A stretch of 57,238 nt of DNA from CAZXWN01 sp964644695 [NCBI: uncultured bacterium] (GTDB lineage: Bacteria; UBP4; UBA4092): the NCBI GenBank assembly GCA_964644695.1, contig CAZXWN010000016.1, positions 1-57,238 of the forward strand, in the 5' to 3' direction. Each line of letters begins with the position of its first letter. Within the stretch, counting starts at the first letter, position 1. The position numbers and the translations under genes are program-made. This document shows positions 8,634 to 17,288 of this stretch, in pieces. The notes below the pieces were generated by a model that was not told the origin of the DNA, made no database searches, and saw nothing but the letters and a program-made list of their open reading frames with translations.

Positions 8634-9386
8634 TTATGGGACTAATTCCGTTTCAACTTCCTTGGTATCAAAGAGATTATCATCCGTTGCAATCTTGATG
8701 GTGAGCTTTACTTTACCCGTCTTCCTGGCAGGTTCAAAAGTCTCTTTAGTCGTTTTCTTCCGATATATGACTTGTCCATTGGTTATGACATCGCACCGTC
8801 CAGAACAATCTTTAAATAAGTCTTTCCAGGTATTTTCATTATTGTTTATCTTCTTAGGGATTTTCGGAATGGGGGCAGAAGGGGGAGTCTTTGAGTATTT
8901 GAAAGGTGGTTTTTGATTAACGATTAAATTATCAATCTTTTTAGCTATCTCTGTAAAGTCATTTTCCCAACTTAAAACACTCACTAACATATTGTTTCTG
9001 GAATAAACAATTTTATGGTCATTACTTATCCAGACAATGTCTCCAACTACACAGTTTTCAGTTGACACACTATCCCATATTTCACTGATTGTCTTTCGGA
9101 AGGTATTTACAGTCTCAATTAATTTGTCTTTATTGGGATAGATAGCAATCCTTAAAGCATATTTAAGATTATTTTCAGAATCTAACACCTTAGTTTCTCT
9201 TCCATCAGAAAAAAGTAGCGTAGATTCCTTAATAATATTATTCTCATTAGGTGATATTACTTTATTTATTAACTCTTTCGCATCCACACCAGAAACATAT
9301 AAAGTATTTTTTGTCTCACCAAAACAAAGAGTCGCTGTTAATATTAAAAACAAACAGGCACTGATAAAGATAGATACTTTTTTCAT
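8634..9386 (-). CDS. Secreted paralog 4 (first gene of the operon), chimera-like
   Basis: This 250-residue protein has an unrelated-looking signal peptide (MKKVSIFISACLFLILTA) and an N-terminal domain only faintly similar to the others. Shared landmarks are IYPNKDKL, VGDIVW and RNNMLV. From the linker onward it is nearly identical to paralogs 1-3. It uniquely has two cysteines in the C-terminal domain (DCSGRCDVITNG), which might form a disulfide outside the cytoplasm. It is first in the operon, with an AGGAGG ribosome site and the promoter at 9416-9444. Confidence 0.85.
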   Translation of the reverse strand: MKKVSIFISACLFLILTATLCFGETKNTLYVSGVDAKELINKVISPNENNIIKESTLLFSDGRETKVLDSENNLKYALRIAIYPNKDKLIETVNTFRKTISEIWDSVSTENCVVGDIVWISNDHKIVYSRNNMLVSVLSWENDFTEIAKKIDNLIVNQKPPFKYSKTPPSAPIPKIPKKINNNENTWKDLFKDCSGRCDVITNGQVIYRKKTTKETFEPARKTGKVKLTIKIATDDNLFDTKEVETELVP

Positions 9387-9415
9387 TACATTTTCCTCCT
9401 GTCGCTAAACACCTT

Positions 9416-9444
9416 AATATCTGACGTTTCATTGATACTGTCAA
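9416..9444 (-). promoter_or_regulatory. Sigma-70-type promoter of the four-paralog operon
   Basis: The -35 box is a perfect TTGACA (9444-9439). The -10 box is GATATT (9421-9416), with a 17-base spacer. It lies about 30 bases upstream of the paralog 4 start, whose ribosome site is AGGAGG. Confidence 0.6.
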
Positions 9445-9633
9445 GATGCTATCCCAGATGCTTGTATATACTTTACATTTATGAAAAAGGTGGACAGAAG
9501 ATATTAAGTTTCATTATTACGGCAAACCCAGGATCATACAGGTTTCCGGTTCATAATACTTAACAAAGAAAACAATCTCTCTCTCAAACTGTAATTTCTA
9601 CCCCCACCCTCTTCGTTTCTGGTTCGTCAGATG

Positions 9634-9678
9634 AACGAAGAATCCACGGAGTGGGTCCGAGCAGGTCCGTGGATGAAT
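9634..9678 (+). repeat. Dispersed hairpin repeat, copy 1
   Basis: This copy reads AACGAAGAA, then CCACGGA, then GTGGGTCCGAGCAGG, then TCCGTGG and ATG. The CCACGGA/TCCGTGG arms pair. The same pattern recurs at 25968-26020 (reverse) and 37352-37400. It sits in the 400-base spacer (9387-9786) between the paralog promoter and the nuoN terminator; nothing else in that spacer looks coding. Confidence 0.6.
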
Positions 9679-9730
9679 CGAAGCAGGTGTTCAGTTTCAT
9701 TAGATTTTCAGGAGATGAAAAAGAAAAATA

Positions 9731-9772
9731 AAAAGCCCTGTAACCAAATAGGTCACAGGGCTTTATGTAATT
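9731..9772 (-). terminator. Rho-independent terminator of the nuo operon
   Basis: On the minus strand AAAGCCCTGTGACC pairs with GGTTACAGGGCTTT around a five-base loop. A T-rich tail follows. It starts about 15 bases after the nuoN stop codon. Confidence 0.85.
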
Positions 9773-9786
9773 TTAAAGAGATTAAA

Positions 9787-11235
9787 TCAGTTCCACTGAA
9801 GCATGAATCCGAAATGCCGGATATAACTGAGAATGGGGCTGATATAAATGAACAGGGTTACGGTCAGGATAAGGGTAATAGCCAGTGCCATTTTCAGAGT
9901 CATCGGACTGGCAGGAACCGCCTTATCGGATACCGGTTCAACCATATACATCTGGCGGATAACTCGGAAATAGTAATAAGCGGCAATGGCACTGTTGATC
10001 GCGACCGCCACCGCCAACCAGTAATTAAAGGGATTTTCAACACCTGCATCGACCGCAGCCATGAAAATATAATACTTACCAAAGAATCCCGCAAGAGGAG
10101 GAATCCCCGTCAGTGACAAAAGTAATCCCGCAAAGGCAAACGCCAATCCCGGAGACCGTTTAGACAGTCCCGAATAATCATCGAGTTCGTCACTACCTAC
10201 CATCATCAGAATAATGAAGGCACCCACATTCATAACAAAGTAAGTCGCCAGATAAACCAAAATGGCTTCCCGTGCTAAATCGGTAAAACTGATTGCCAGT
10301 CCTACCAGGATATAACCGGCATGAGCCACAGATGAATAAGCCAACATTCGTTTCACATTATCCTGTAAAACTGCGACCACATTACCTGTCGTCATGGTAA
10401 TAATGGCTAACACACCCAGGAGAGCCGCCCAATCCATATAGAAGGTTGGGAAAACCATCATAAATACACGATAGAAAATAGCAAACCCTACCGCCTTTGA
10501 ACCAACCGATAAGAAGGCCGTAATCGGTGTCGGTGCACCTTCATAAGTATCAGGCACCCACCAATGGAAAGGAACCATAGCAATCTTGAACCCAAATCCG
10601 ACCATGATCAACAACATTGCCACCACAAACACCACCGAGTCGGCTGTTCCATCTCGGAAGAAGGCAAAGATATCACTGAAATTCAAGGACCCTGTCATTC
10701 CAAACAGGTAAGTCATACCAAACAGCATGACCGCCGATGCCACAGAACCAAACAGGAAATATTTCAAAGCCGCTTCACTGGACCGGGCATCTTTCTTATT
10801 AAAAGCGACCAGAATATAGGAGATGAGACTGACGGTTTCAATGGATAACTGAACCATGATCAGGTTCGAAGCTCCAGCCATCAACATCATTCCAAATCCA
10901 AGGAATAACAGTAAGGCATAATATTCCCCGGCATACCCCTTATTTAAGGGGGCGTAATCCAAACTCATTAAGACGATCAGAGCCAGGACCAGACCCGTCA
11001 GATATTTAAAGAAAATCCCGAACTGGTCATAAACAGCCATGCCTGAGAACAATTCCCGAGGCTCTAATCCGGGGTTCAAGGGTAATAAACTGAATAGTAA
11101 AATCCCGATGGTGAGCCAGCCCAGAGTTTTTTTATTCTTAACAAACAAATCCAGGATGACCACCAACAAACCACCCAGAACCAGGATCATCTCCGGGACG
11201 AAGTAAGGCAGACTTTGCAAAGCATTTATTGGCAT
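9787..11235 (-). CDS. nuoN: NADH-quinone oxidoreductase subunit N
   Basis: This 482-residue polytopic membrane protein has the usual NuoN length. It is one of the three Mrp-antiporter-like, proton-pumping subunits of complex I. Signature segments are visible: LSIETVSLISYILVAF with the key Glu, and FKIAMVPFHWWVPDTYEGA with the Lys and His of the proton channel. AYSSVAHAGYILVG lies on the broken helix. It is the last gene of the nuo membrane-arm operon, about 25 bases after nuoM and followed by a good terminator. Confidence 0.96.
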   Translation of the reverse strand: MPINALQSLPYFVPEMILVLGGLLVVILDLFVKNKKTLGWLTIGILLFSLLPLNPGLEPRELFSGMAVYDQFGIFFKYLTGLVLALIVLMSLDYAPLNKGYAGEYYALLLFLGFGMMLMAGASNLIMVQLSIETVSLISYILVAFNKKDARSSEAALKYFLFGSVASAVMLFGMTYLFGMTGSLNFSDIFAFFRDGTADSVVFVVAMLLIMVGFGFKIAMVPFHWWVPDTYEGAPTPITAFLSVGSKAVGFAIFYRVFMMVFPTFYMDWAALLGVLAIITMTTGNVVAVLQDNVKRMLAYSSVAHAGYILVGLAISFTDLAREAILVYLATYFVMNVGAFIILMMVGSDELDDYSGLSKRSPGLAFAFAGLLLSLTGIPPLAGFFGKYYIFMAAVDAGVENPFNYWLAVAVAINSAIAAYYYFRVIRQMYMVEPVSDKAVPASPMTLKMALAITLILTVTLFIYISPILSYIRHFGFMLQWN

Positions 11236-11259
11236 ATCAATAATAATCCGTCCGTTCCT

Positions 11260-12771
11260 TTAGGGCATCGGTGCTGCATTAATGGCATTCAATAGTCCTG
11301 TAATAACTGGATTTATCAAGTCAATCAGGAGCCGGGGATATACACCCAAAACAAAGGTCAGAACCAATAAGGGGATCACACTCAGGAGTTCCCGGCCATT
11401 GATTTCTGTCATTTGTTCTTTCCACTTTTCATTGAATGGCCCCAGCAGGACCCGTTGCATCATATACAGGATATAAGCGGCAGTAATAACAATCGTCATG
11501 ACTGCGGCGATAGTGAAAGGTTTCCAAACATAGAAAGCACCGACAAAAGTCATAAACTCAGCAATAAATCCGGACATACCCGGCAGACCCAATGAACCCA
11601 AAGCCGCCACACTTAACACAAAGGTATATACAGGGACCTTGGAGGCTAATCCCCCGAAGGCATTCAAATCACGAGTATGACACCGGTCATAGATGACACC
11701 GACGAGCAAGAACATGGCGCCAGTCAATAAACCGTGGGAAATCAACTGGAAGTAACTGCCGAGGAAACCCTGCACCGTAAAGGCAGACAACCCCAACAGG
11801 ACATAACCCATGTGACTGACAGAACTGTAAGCGACCATCTTTTTGAAATCGGTTTGTGCCAGAGCTACGAAAGCACCATACACCACACCGATGACACCCA
11901 ACCACACAAACAGCCAGGAGAAATCACGGGCAGCCTGCGGCAGAATTGGATAAGAAATTCGGAAGAAACCATAAGCACCCATCTTTAAGAGGATGGCGGC
12001 AAGAATAACCGATATCGGAGTGGGCGCTTCAACGTGCGCATCCGGCAGCCAGGTATGAAACGGCCACACGGGGACTTTGATAGCAAACCCGATAAACAAC
12101 GCCAGGAAAACAAGATGAGGAAGAGTCAAGGAATAGAATCGGAAGTCCGAACCCGCAAAGAGTTGTCCACTCTGACCCAGAGCTGCCAGTTCAGGAATGT
12201 TCAAGGTATGAGGACTGGTTGTGAAATACAGGGCGAGGAATCCCAACAACATCAGGACACTGCCGACTAATGTGTACAGGAAGAACTTAATGGCGGCATA
12301 TTCTTTCCGCGGTCCACCCCAGACACCAATCAGGAAGTACATCGGCACCAGCATAAGTTCCCAGAACACATAGAAGAGAACCAAATCCAAAGAAACAAAG
12401 GTCCCCATCATGCCGGTTTCCAGAAACAGATATAATACCCAGTATTCTTTCACTCTCTTATTGATGCCCCAGCTGGCAATACCTGCCAGGAAAGTCACCA
12501 GACCTGTCAAAGCAATCAATGGAACACTGATACCATCAACACCCATGTGATAAAACACATTCACCTGGGGGATCCATGAGAACTTTTCCTGGAATTGGAA
12601 ACCGGGTAAGGCCGGATTAAACTGGACGGCCAATAAGATACTTAACAGACCCACCACAAAGGTGAATCCCAGACCCATCCATTTAATGAGGTCAGGTTTC
12701 TCTTTGGGCATCATCAATACCGCAATCGCGCCGATCAGCGGGATGAAGGTCAATAAACTTAAAATGGGCAT
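11260..12771 (-). CDS. nuoM: NADH-quinone oxidoreductase subunit M
   Basis: This 503-residue, 14-helix antiporter-like subunit carries diagnostic segments: FYVFWELMLVPMYFLIG with the conserved Glu of helix 5, and WPFHTWLPDAHVEAPTP. The Lys of LLKMGAYG and AYSSVSHMGYV are also present. It pumps protons in the membrane arm of complex I. Length and order (L-M-N) match the standard arrangement. About 80 non-coding bases separate it from nuoL upstream. Confidence 0.96.
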   Translation of the reverse strand: MPILSLLTFIPLIGAIAVLMMPKEKPDLIKWMGLGFTFVVGLLSILLAVQFNPALPGFQFQEKFSWIPQVNVFYHMGVDGISVPLIALTGLVTFLAGIASWGINKRVKEYWVLYLFLETGMMGTFVSLDLVLFYVFWELMLVPMYFLIGVWGGPRKEYAAIKFFLYTLVGSVLMLLGFLALYFTTSPHTLNIPELAALGQSGQLFAGSDFRFYSLTLPHLVFLALFIGFAIKVPVWPFHTWLPDAHVEAPTPISVILAAILLKMGAYGFFRISYPILPQAARDFSWLFVWLGVIGVVYGAFVALAQTDFKKMVAYSSVSHMGYVLLGLSAFTVQGFLGSYFQLISHGLLTGAMFLLVGVIYDRCHTRDLNAFGGLASKVPVYTFVLSVAALGSLGLPGMSGFIAEFMTFVGAFYVWKPFTIAAVMTIVITAAYILYMMQRVLLGPFNEKWKEQMTEINGRELLSVIPLLVLTFVLGVYPRLLIDLINPVITGLLNAINAAPMP

Positions 12772-12851
12772 CTAAATCCTCCAGAAATAATCACAACGAT
12801 TCACTTTTTCTGATTCAATTTAATAACACTCCGGTCACCCGGTATATTTTG

Positions 12852-14822
12852 TTACTGTCCAAACGGTGAACTGCCGATATTCTGTAATACGGTGTACCAG
12901 AGAATCAGGGCAAAACCCGCTACCAATAACAAAATGTAATTCTGAATTAAACCCGTCTGAACCAGGCGGGCGATCCGGCTGCTTTTTTCAACGATCCAGC
13001 CGTTTAGTTCAACTAATCCATCGATTACATACTTATCAAATACATAGTTCAGGAAACTTAAACCCCGAACCATATAACCGCAGGCATTAACTAATCCATC
13101 CACGACCCAGACATCGAACGCATATAAAATCGTCGTGGACCATAAGAATGGTTTAATAATACAGAGTTCAAAAATTTCGTCCCAATACCACTTGTTCAGG
13201 GATAGGGTATACAAAGGTCCCATATAGGCGGCCACTCGTGCGGCGGATATGGATTTTTTGTAATACATCAGATATGCCAGACCAATTCCAGAGAACGCCA
13301 GGATAATACTGCCGCTCATAATGGCATAATTCAGATGGATTTCATGGACAGGCAGATAATGGAAAGATTGATGCAGCCAACCCTGTAACCAGTGATGCGC
13401 CATCGGGGTACCCGGGAGACCGGCAGTCAACGAGAAGAAAGCCAGAATCATTAATGGAACGGTCATGACTTTCGGAGATTCGTGTGGATGAATGGAAGTA
13501 TCCCGCTGTTCTCCAAAGAAGGTCATGAACAGGAGTCGGGACATATAGAAAGCCGTCAGGGCTTCAGTAAATAAGCCCACCCAGAACATCAGGGTGTGGC
13601 CCGGAACTGCAGAGTTAAAGGTGGACAACAGGATTTCGTCTTTACTCCAGAATCCAGCAAACGGCGGGACACCCGCAATGGCAACAAAGGCCATAATGAA
13701 TGTCCAGGCTGTGAACGGCATTTTCTTCAGAAGTCCGCCCATCTGGCGTAAGTCCTGTGTTCCTGTCCCGTGGATCACACTTCCGGCACCCAGGAATAAC
13801 AGGGCCTTGAAGAAAGCATGGGTCATCAAATGGAAGGGACCGGCGGCATATCCACCCACCCCTACGGCCATGACCATGTAACCTAACTGGCTTAAGGTTG
13901 AATAGGCTAATACTTTCTTAATGTCATTTTGTGTCAAGGCAATCGTGGCGGCCATGAACGCTGTAAAACAACCAATGTAAGACACCAGCTGCATGGCTTC
14001 CACAGAACTCTGGAACAGGAAGAACATTCGGGCGACCATATAAACACCGGCAGCCACCATGGTAGCGGCGTGAATCAGTGCTGACACTGGAGTCGGGCCT
14101 TCCATGGCATCCGGTAACCAGACATGTAATGGGAATTGAGCTGATTTACCCATCGCACCACAGAACAGCAGCATGGCAGGAATGGCCAGGGAAGCACCCT
14201 TCCAGCTCATAATTTGTTCAGTCAGAGGTTTGTATTGGAAGGTCCCAAATAACCAGAATAATGACAAGATTCCCAGAAGGAATCCCACATCACCAATCCG
14301 GTTTACAACAAAGGCTTTCATACCCGCTTTAGCGGCGGCAATTCGTTCATACTCAAAGGAAATCAACAGGTAGGAACATAATCCCACCAGTTCCCATCCA
14401 ACAAAAATCAACATCAGGTTATCGGCCAGGACAATAGTCAGCATGGAGAAAAAGAATAAAGATAAGTAGGCAAAGAATCGTGAGAAGCGAGGCGCTCCGT
14501 GCATATAACCAACGGAATAGATTTGAATCAAGGACCCGATAAAAGTTACAACGAACAACATCATAGCGGACAATGAATCAACCATGATACCCACTTTAAC
14601 CGGTTGAGTACCAAAATAGAGCCAGGTCCATTCCAGGCTCAAGGTCTGGCCTTTCATCGTGGCTAATATACAGGGGACTGATAAGAGAAAAGAAGAGATT
14701 GCCGCAGCAATCGATATATACGCACTCTTCTCTTTCATCCGTGAGCCCCAGAATATCAGAACCCAGAACGCCAGAAGCGGTATTAGTGGTATTAAATAAA
14801 AATATTGGGTCAATCCAGTCAT
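12852..14822 (-). CDS. nuoL: NADH-quinone oxidoreductase subunit L
   Basis: This 656-residue protein is the largest antiporter-like subunit. It has FVGWELVGLCSYLLISF (conserved Glu), FPLHVWLPDAMEGPTPV and LAYSTLSQLGYMVMAVG. The C-terminal part, after residue about 500, contains the amphipathic lateral helix and final anchor typical of NuoL. It extends somewhat beyond the E. coli length. It starts four bases after the nuoK stop, so the genes are tightly coupled. Confidence 0.96.
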   Translation of the reverse strand: MTGLTQYFYLIPLIPLLAFWVLIFWGSRMKEKSAYISIAAAISSFLLSVPCILATMKGQTLSLEWTWLYFGTQPVKVGIMVDSLSAMMLFVVTFIGSLIQIYSVGYMHGAPRFSRFFAYLSLFFFSMLTIVLADNLMLIFVGWELVGLCSYLLISFEYERIAAAKAGMKAFVVNRIGDVGFLLGILSLFWLFGTFQYKPLTEQIMSWKGASLAIPAMLLFCGAMGKSAQFPLHVWLPDAMEGPTPVSALIHAATMVAAGVYMVARMFFLFQSSVEAMQLVSYIGCFTAFMAATIALTQNDIKKVLAYSTLSQLGYMVMAVGVGGYAAGPFHLMTHAFFKALLFLGAGSVIHGTGTQDLRQMGGLLKKMPFTAWTFIMAFVAIAGVPPFAGFWSKDEILLSTFNSAVPGHTLMFWVGLFTEALTAFYMSRLLFMTFFGEQRDTSIHPHESPKVMTVPLMILAFFSLTAGLPGTPMAHHWLQGWLHQSFHYLPVHEIHLNYAIMSGSIILAFSGIGLAYLMYYKKSISAARVAAYMGPLYTLSLNKWYWDEIFELCIIKPFLWSTTILYAFDVWVVDGLVNACGYMVRGLSFLNYVFDKYVIDGLVELNGWIVEKSSRIARLVQTGLIQNYILLLVAGFALILWYTVLQNIGSSPFGQ

Positions 14823-14826
14823 CTTT

Positions 14827-15138
14827 TTACCATTTCATTAAGTGGATCTTATCGGCGGAAATCGTCCGATGATTCCGGTAGATACAAATTACAATCGCTA
14901 ATCCGACAGCAACAGCCGCTGCGGCAAGAGTCATAACAAAGATAGCAAACACCTGTCCGGCGCCCGTATTCGGAGTAACAAATCGTGAGAAGGCCACCAG
15001 GTTAATATTGGCCGCAGTCAACATCAATTCAATCGACATCAGGATGCCGACGGCATTACGCCGGGTCAGGGTCCCGTAAAGTCCGATACAGAATAATAAA
15101 GCCGCCAGAACCAGAATATGATTTAACGGAATAATCAT
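14827..15138 (-). CDS. nuoK: NADH-quinone oxidoreductase subunit K
   Basis: This 103-residue protein has three transmembrane helices. The segment GILMSIELMLTAANINLVAF contains the conserved Glu of helix 2, and a second Glu-like position is expected in helix 3. It is part of the E-channel of the complex I membrane arm. Its ATG overlaps the nuoJ stop by one base (TAATG), and the next gene, nuoL, begins four bases later. Confidence 0.95.
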   Translation of the reverse strand: MIIPLNHILVLAALLFCIGLYGTLTRRNAVGILMSIELMLTAANINLVAFSRFVTPNTGAGQVFAIFVMTLAAAAVAVGLAIVICIYRNHRTISADKIHLMKW

Positions 15139-15695
15139 TATTCAGCACCTCCATCATCTTTGGCGGGTTTCTCGCGGCGAGATAACACAATAGCACCAAT
15201 CAAGACCGCCAGAAGTAAGACGGAAACGGCTTCAAACGGAAGCAGATAATCAGTCAATAAGGCATTCCCGATCGTATGAGCATTGGCCAATTCAGCATTC
15301 GTCACCGTAGTCAGCCATGAAGCATTGGGGATTTTCCACAACAATAAGGCCAGTACGGTACCCACAGATACAAAGGAGATGAATTTCTGGTGATTGGTCG
15401 CCTTGTTGTCGCCGCCCTGATTGGCCCGCTGAGTCAACATGACGACAAAAGCTATCAGGGTAATGACTGCGCCGACATAGACCATGATTTGGACAAAACC
15501 AAGGAACTCTGCATCTAACATCAAATAAACAACGGCAGCACCCATGGCAACGACCGCCAGAGATAATGCCGCGTGAAAAATATTTTTCATCGTCACCACA
15601 AACAGGGCACCCAAGACCATCACCGCAGCAATCGCGTAGAAGGAAATCAGCTGCACCCATTCCCAAGGTGCTATGTTGTTAAATTGTTCCATCAT
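15138..15695 (-). CDS. nuoJ: NADH-quinone oxidoreductase subunit J
   Basis: This 185-residue protein has five transmembrane segments. The segment with LGFVQIMVYVGAVITLIAFV is the conserved helix 3 with its pi-bulge, and NIFHAALSLAVVAMGAAVVY is typical. The hydrophilic tail ends with charged residues. It is the complex I subunit that bridges the quinone module and the pumps. nuoI, which normally precedes it, is not present; nuoH lies directly upstream with a 25-base gap. Confidence 0.95.
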   Translation of the reverse strand: MMEQFNNIAPWEWVQLISFYAIAAVMVLGALFVVTMKNIFHAALSLAVVAMGAAVVYLMLDAEFLGFVQIMVYVGAVITLIAFVVMLTQRANQGGDNKATNHQKFISFVSVGTVLALLLWKIPNASWLTTVTNAELANAHTIGNALLTDYLLPFEAVSVLLLAVLIGAIVLSRREKPAKDDGGAE

Positions 15696-15720
15696 TCTCA
15701 GTTAACTCGCATCCTTAAAC

Positions 15721-16788
15721 TCATTGTCCTAAATTCTTAAAGGCCATCCAAATTCCAACCAGTACGATATTGGCAAAAGAAATCGGTAACAGCACTTTCC
15801 ATCCGAACATCATCATCTGGTCAATTCGTAACCGGGGGAAGGTCCACCGGAACCACATCATCAGATAAATCATTGCGATAACTTTCAGCAGCATCCAGAC
15901 GGGACTGGCTCCCCCTAACCCAAAGGGACCATAATATCCACCCAGGAATACGGCAGAAGCAATAGCCGATACCACCACCATATTGGTATATTCCGCCACA
16001 AAGAAAAGAGCAAACTTCATCCCGGTATATTCGGTATGGTATCCGGCAACCAGCTCAGACTCCGCTTCCGGTAAATCAAAGGGGGTCCGGTTCGTTTCTG
16101 CTGTTGCACAGATAATGTAAATAATAAAAGCAATCAATCCCCAGACACTGAAGATATTCCACACCTGGGACTGGGCATCAACAATCGTGGACATCTTTAA
16201 TGAACCGGTTGTCATCACCACCGCAGTCACAGCCAACACCGCAGGAATTTCGTAAGTGATAATCTGGGCAATCGTTCTCATACCACCCAGCATGGAGTAT
16301 TTGTTATTGGAACCATAACCCGCCATGAAAATAATAATGACCGCCGCACTACCAATGGCCATTAAATATAAAAGACCTAAATCCAAATCTATGGGGATCC
16401 ATCCCTTGTGATAAGGGAAACAGGCAAAGGACATGACCGCAGGGACACTGATGAGCATCGGAGCCAGCCAGAAACTGATCAAATCTTTTCCGCGGGGACT
16501 GATGTCCTCTTTCAACAATAGCTTCACAGCATCTGCAACAGACTGGAATAAGCCAAAGGGACCGACACGGTTTGGACCGATACGGCTCTGCATGTGAGCA
16601 GAGACTTTTCGCTCCATCCAAATCAGAAGCATTCCTGCTACGGAAACCATCGCAAGCACAATACCGCCAAGAACGCACATAATGGCCACTTCCGCCGCAA
16701 AACCTGCCCAACTCGGGTCGATTCCACGGGCAGCAGCCAGTGCTTGTACCCACTCCACGATTTTTATGGTTAATTCAATCAAAGTCAT
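15721..16788 (-). CDS. nuoH: NADH-quinone oxidoreductase subunit H
   Basis: This 355-residue, roughly eight-helix subunit forms the quinone-binding chamber with the (missing) B and D subunits. The first cytoplasmic loop has ERKVSAHMQSRIGPNRVGPF, the most conserved NuoH motif. RTPFDLPEAESELVAGYHTE marks the acidic loop, and the end has FRWTFPRLRIDQMM. It lies about 20 bases after nuoA, where most bacteria have nuoB, C, D, E, F and G. Confidence 0.96.
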   Translation of the reverse strand: MTLIELTIKIVEWVQALAAARGIDPSWAGFAAEVAIMCVLGGIVLAMVSVAGMLLIWMERKVSAHMQSRIGPNRVGPFGLFQSVADAVKLLLKEDISPRGKDLISFWLAPMLISVPAVMSFACFPYHKGWIPIDLDLGLLYLMAIGSAAVIIIFMAGYGSNNKYSMLGGMRTIAQIITYEIPAVLAVTAVVMTTGSLKMSTIVDAQSQVWNIFSVWGLIAFIIYIICATAETNRTPFDLPEAESELVAGYHTEYTGMKFALFFVAEYTNMVVVSAIASAVFLGGYYGPFGLGGASPVWMLLKVIAMIYLMMWFRWTFPRLRIDQMMMFGWKVLLPISFANIVLVGIWMAFKNLGQ

Positions 16789-16808
16789 TCTTTATTCTTT
16801 CCCGCCGG

Positions 16809-17189
16809 TTAGTTCCATCTAAGGACGCCCTTCTTCCAGGCGTACATTAATCCAACCAGTAATATCAATAAAAAAACGGCCATTTCAGTCAACGCTAACA
16901 TCATTGGCTGGAATGTCCGATAAACTAAAGCCCAGGGGAGTATGAACAGGGTTTCCACATCAAAAATTAAAAAGATAAGTGCCCAGACATAATACCGGGC
17001 ATTAAATTGTATATAGGTAGGACCGCTGGTCTCTTCACCGCATTCGTAGGGAGATATTTTCATGTCCGTTTTAGCACCACGGGCTCGAAGTATCCAAGAG
17101 GTGATGTAGGCGCCGATGCCTAACAGGAGACCAAACAAAAAGAAGATGCCCAGAAGGGCGTAATATCCGCTATTTCCAAAATTGGCCAT
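16809..17189 (-). CDS. nuoA: NADH-quinone oxidoreductase subunit A
   Basis: I start this gene at the ATG at 17189 (MANFGNSGYYALL), giving 126 residues, the usual NuoA size. The same frame stays open 37 codons further upstream, but that extension covers the promoter and is not NuoA-like. There are three transmembrane helices. The motif YECGEETSGPTYIQFNARYY is the conserved loop 1 cysteine region, and FLIFDVETLFILPWA is helix 2. It is first in the operon, with the promoter at 17260-17288 giving a leader of about 60 bases. Confidence 0.95.
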   Translation of the reverse strand: MANFGNSGYYALLGIFFLFGLLLGIGAYITSWILRARGAKTDMKISPYECGEETSGPTYIQFNARYYVWALIFLIFDVETLFILPWALVYRTFQPMMLALTEMAVFLLILLVGLMYAWKKGVLRWN

Positions 17190-17259
17190 AATAATCCATT
17201 CGGTCTTCACAACAAAAAGACCCAGTTTACCCTTTAATTTGCTTGGAATTAGTTTTAAT

Positions 17260-17288
17260 ATTATGAAAGATTTCACCCACACTGTCAA
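17260..17288 (-). promoter_or_regulatory. Sigma-70-type promoter of the nuo operon
   Basis: TTGACA (17288-17283) and CATAAT (17265-17260) have a 17-base spacer on the minus strand. It is placed about 70 bases before nuoA, inside the 465-base divergent spacer (17190-17654) that also holds the secD promoters. Confidence 0.75.

Noticed and set aside
6309-9386. CRISPR-like or tandem DNA repeat array
   Set aside because: The roughly 775-base period is explained by duplicated coding genes with their own signal peptides and ribosome sites.
9631-10116. Open frame of 161 codons on the plus strand
   Set aside because: It overlaps the nuoN terminator and then nuoN itself in antisense; its composition follows the opposite strand and it has no ribosome site.
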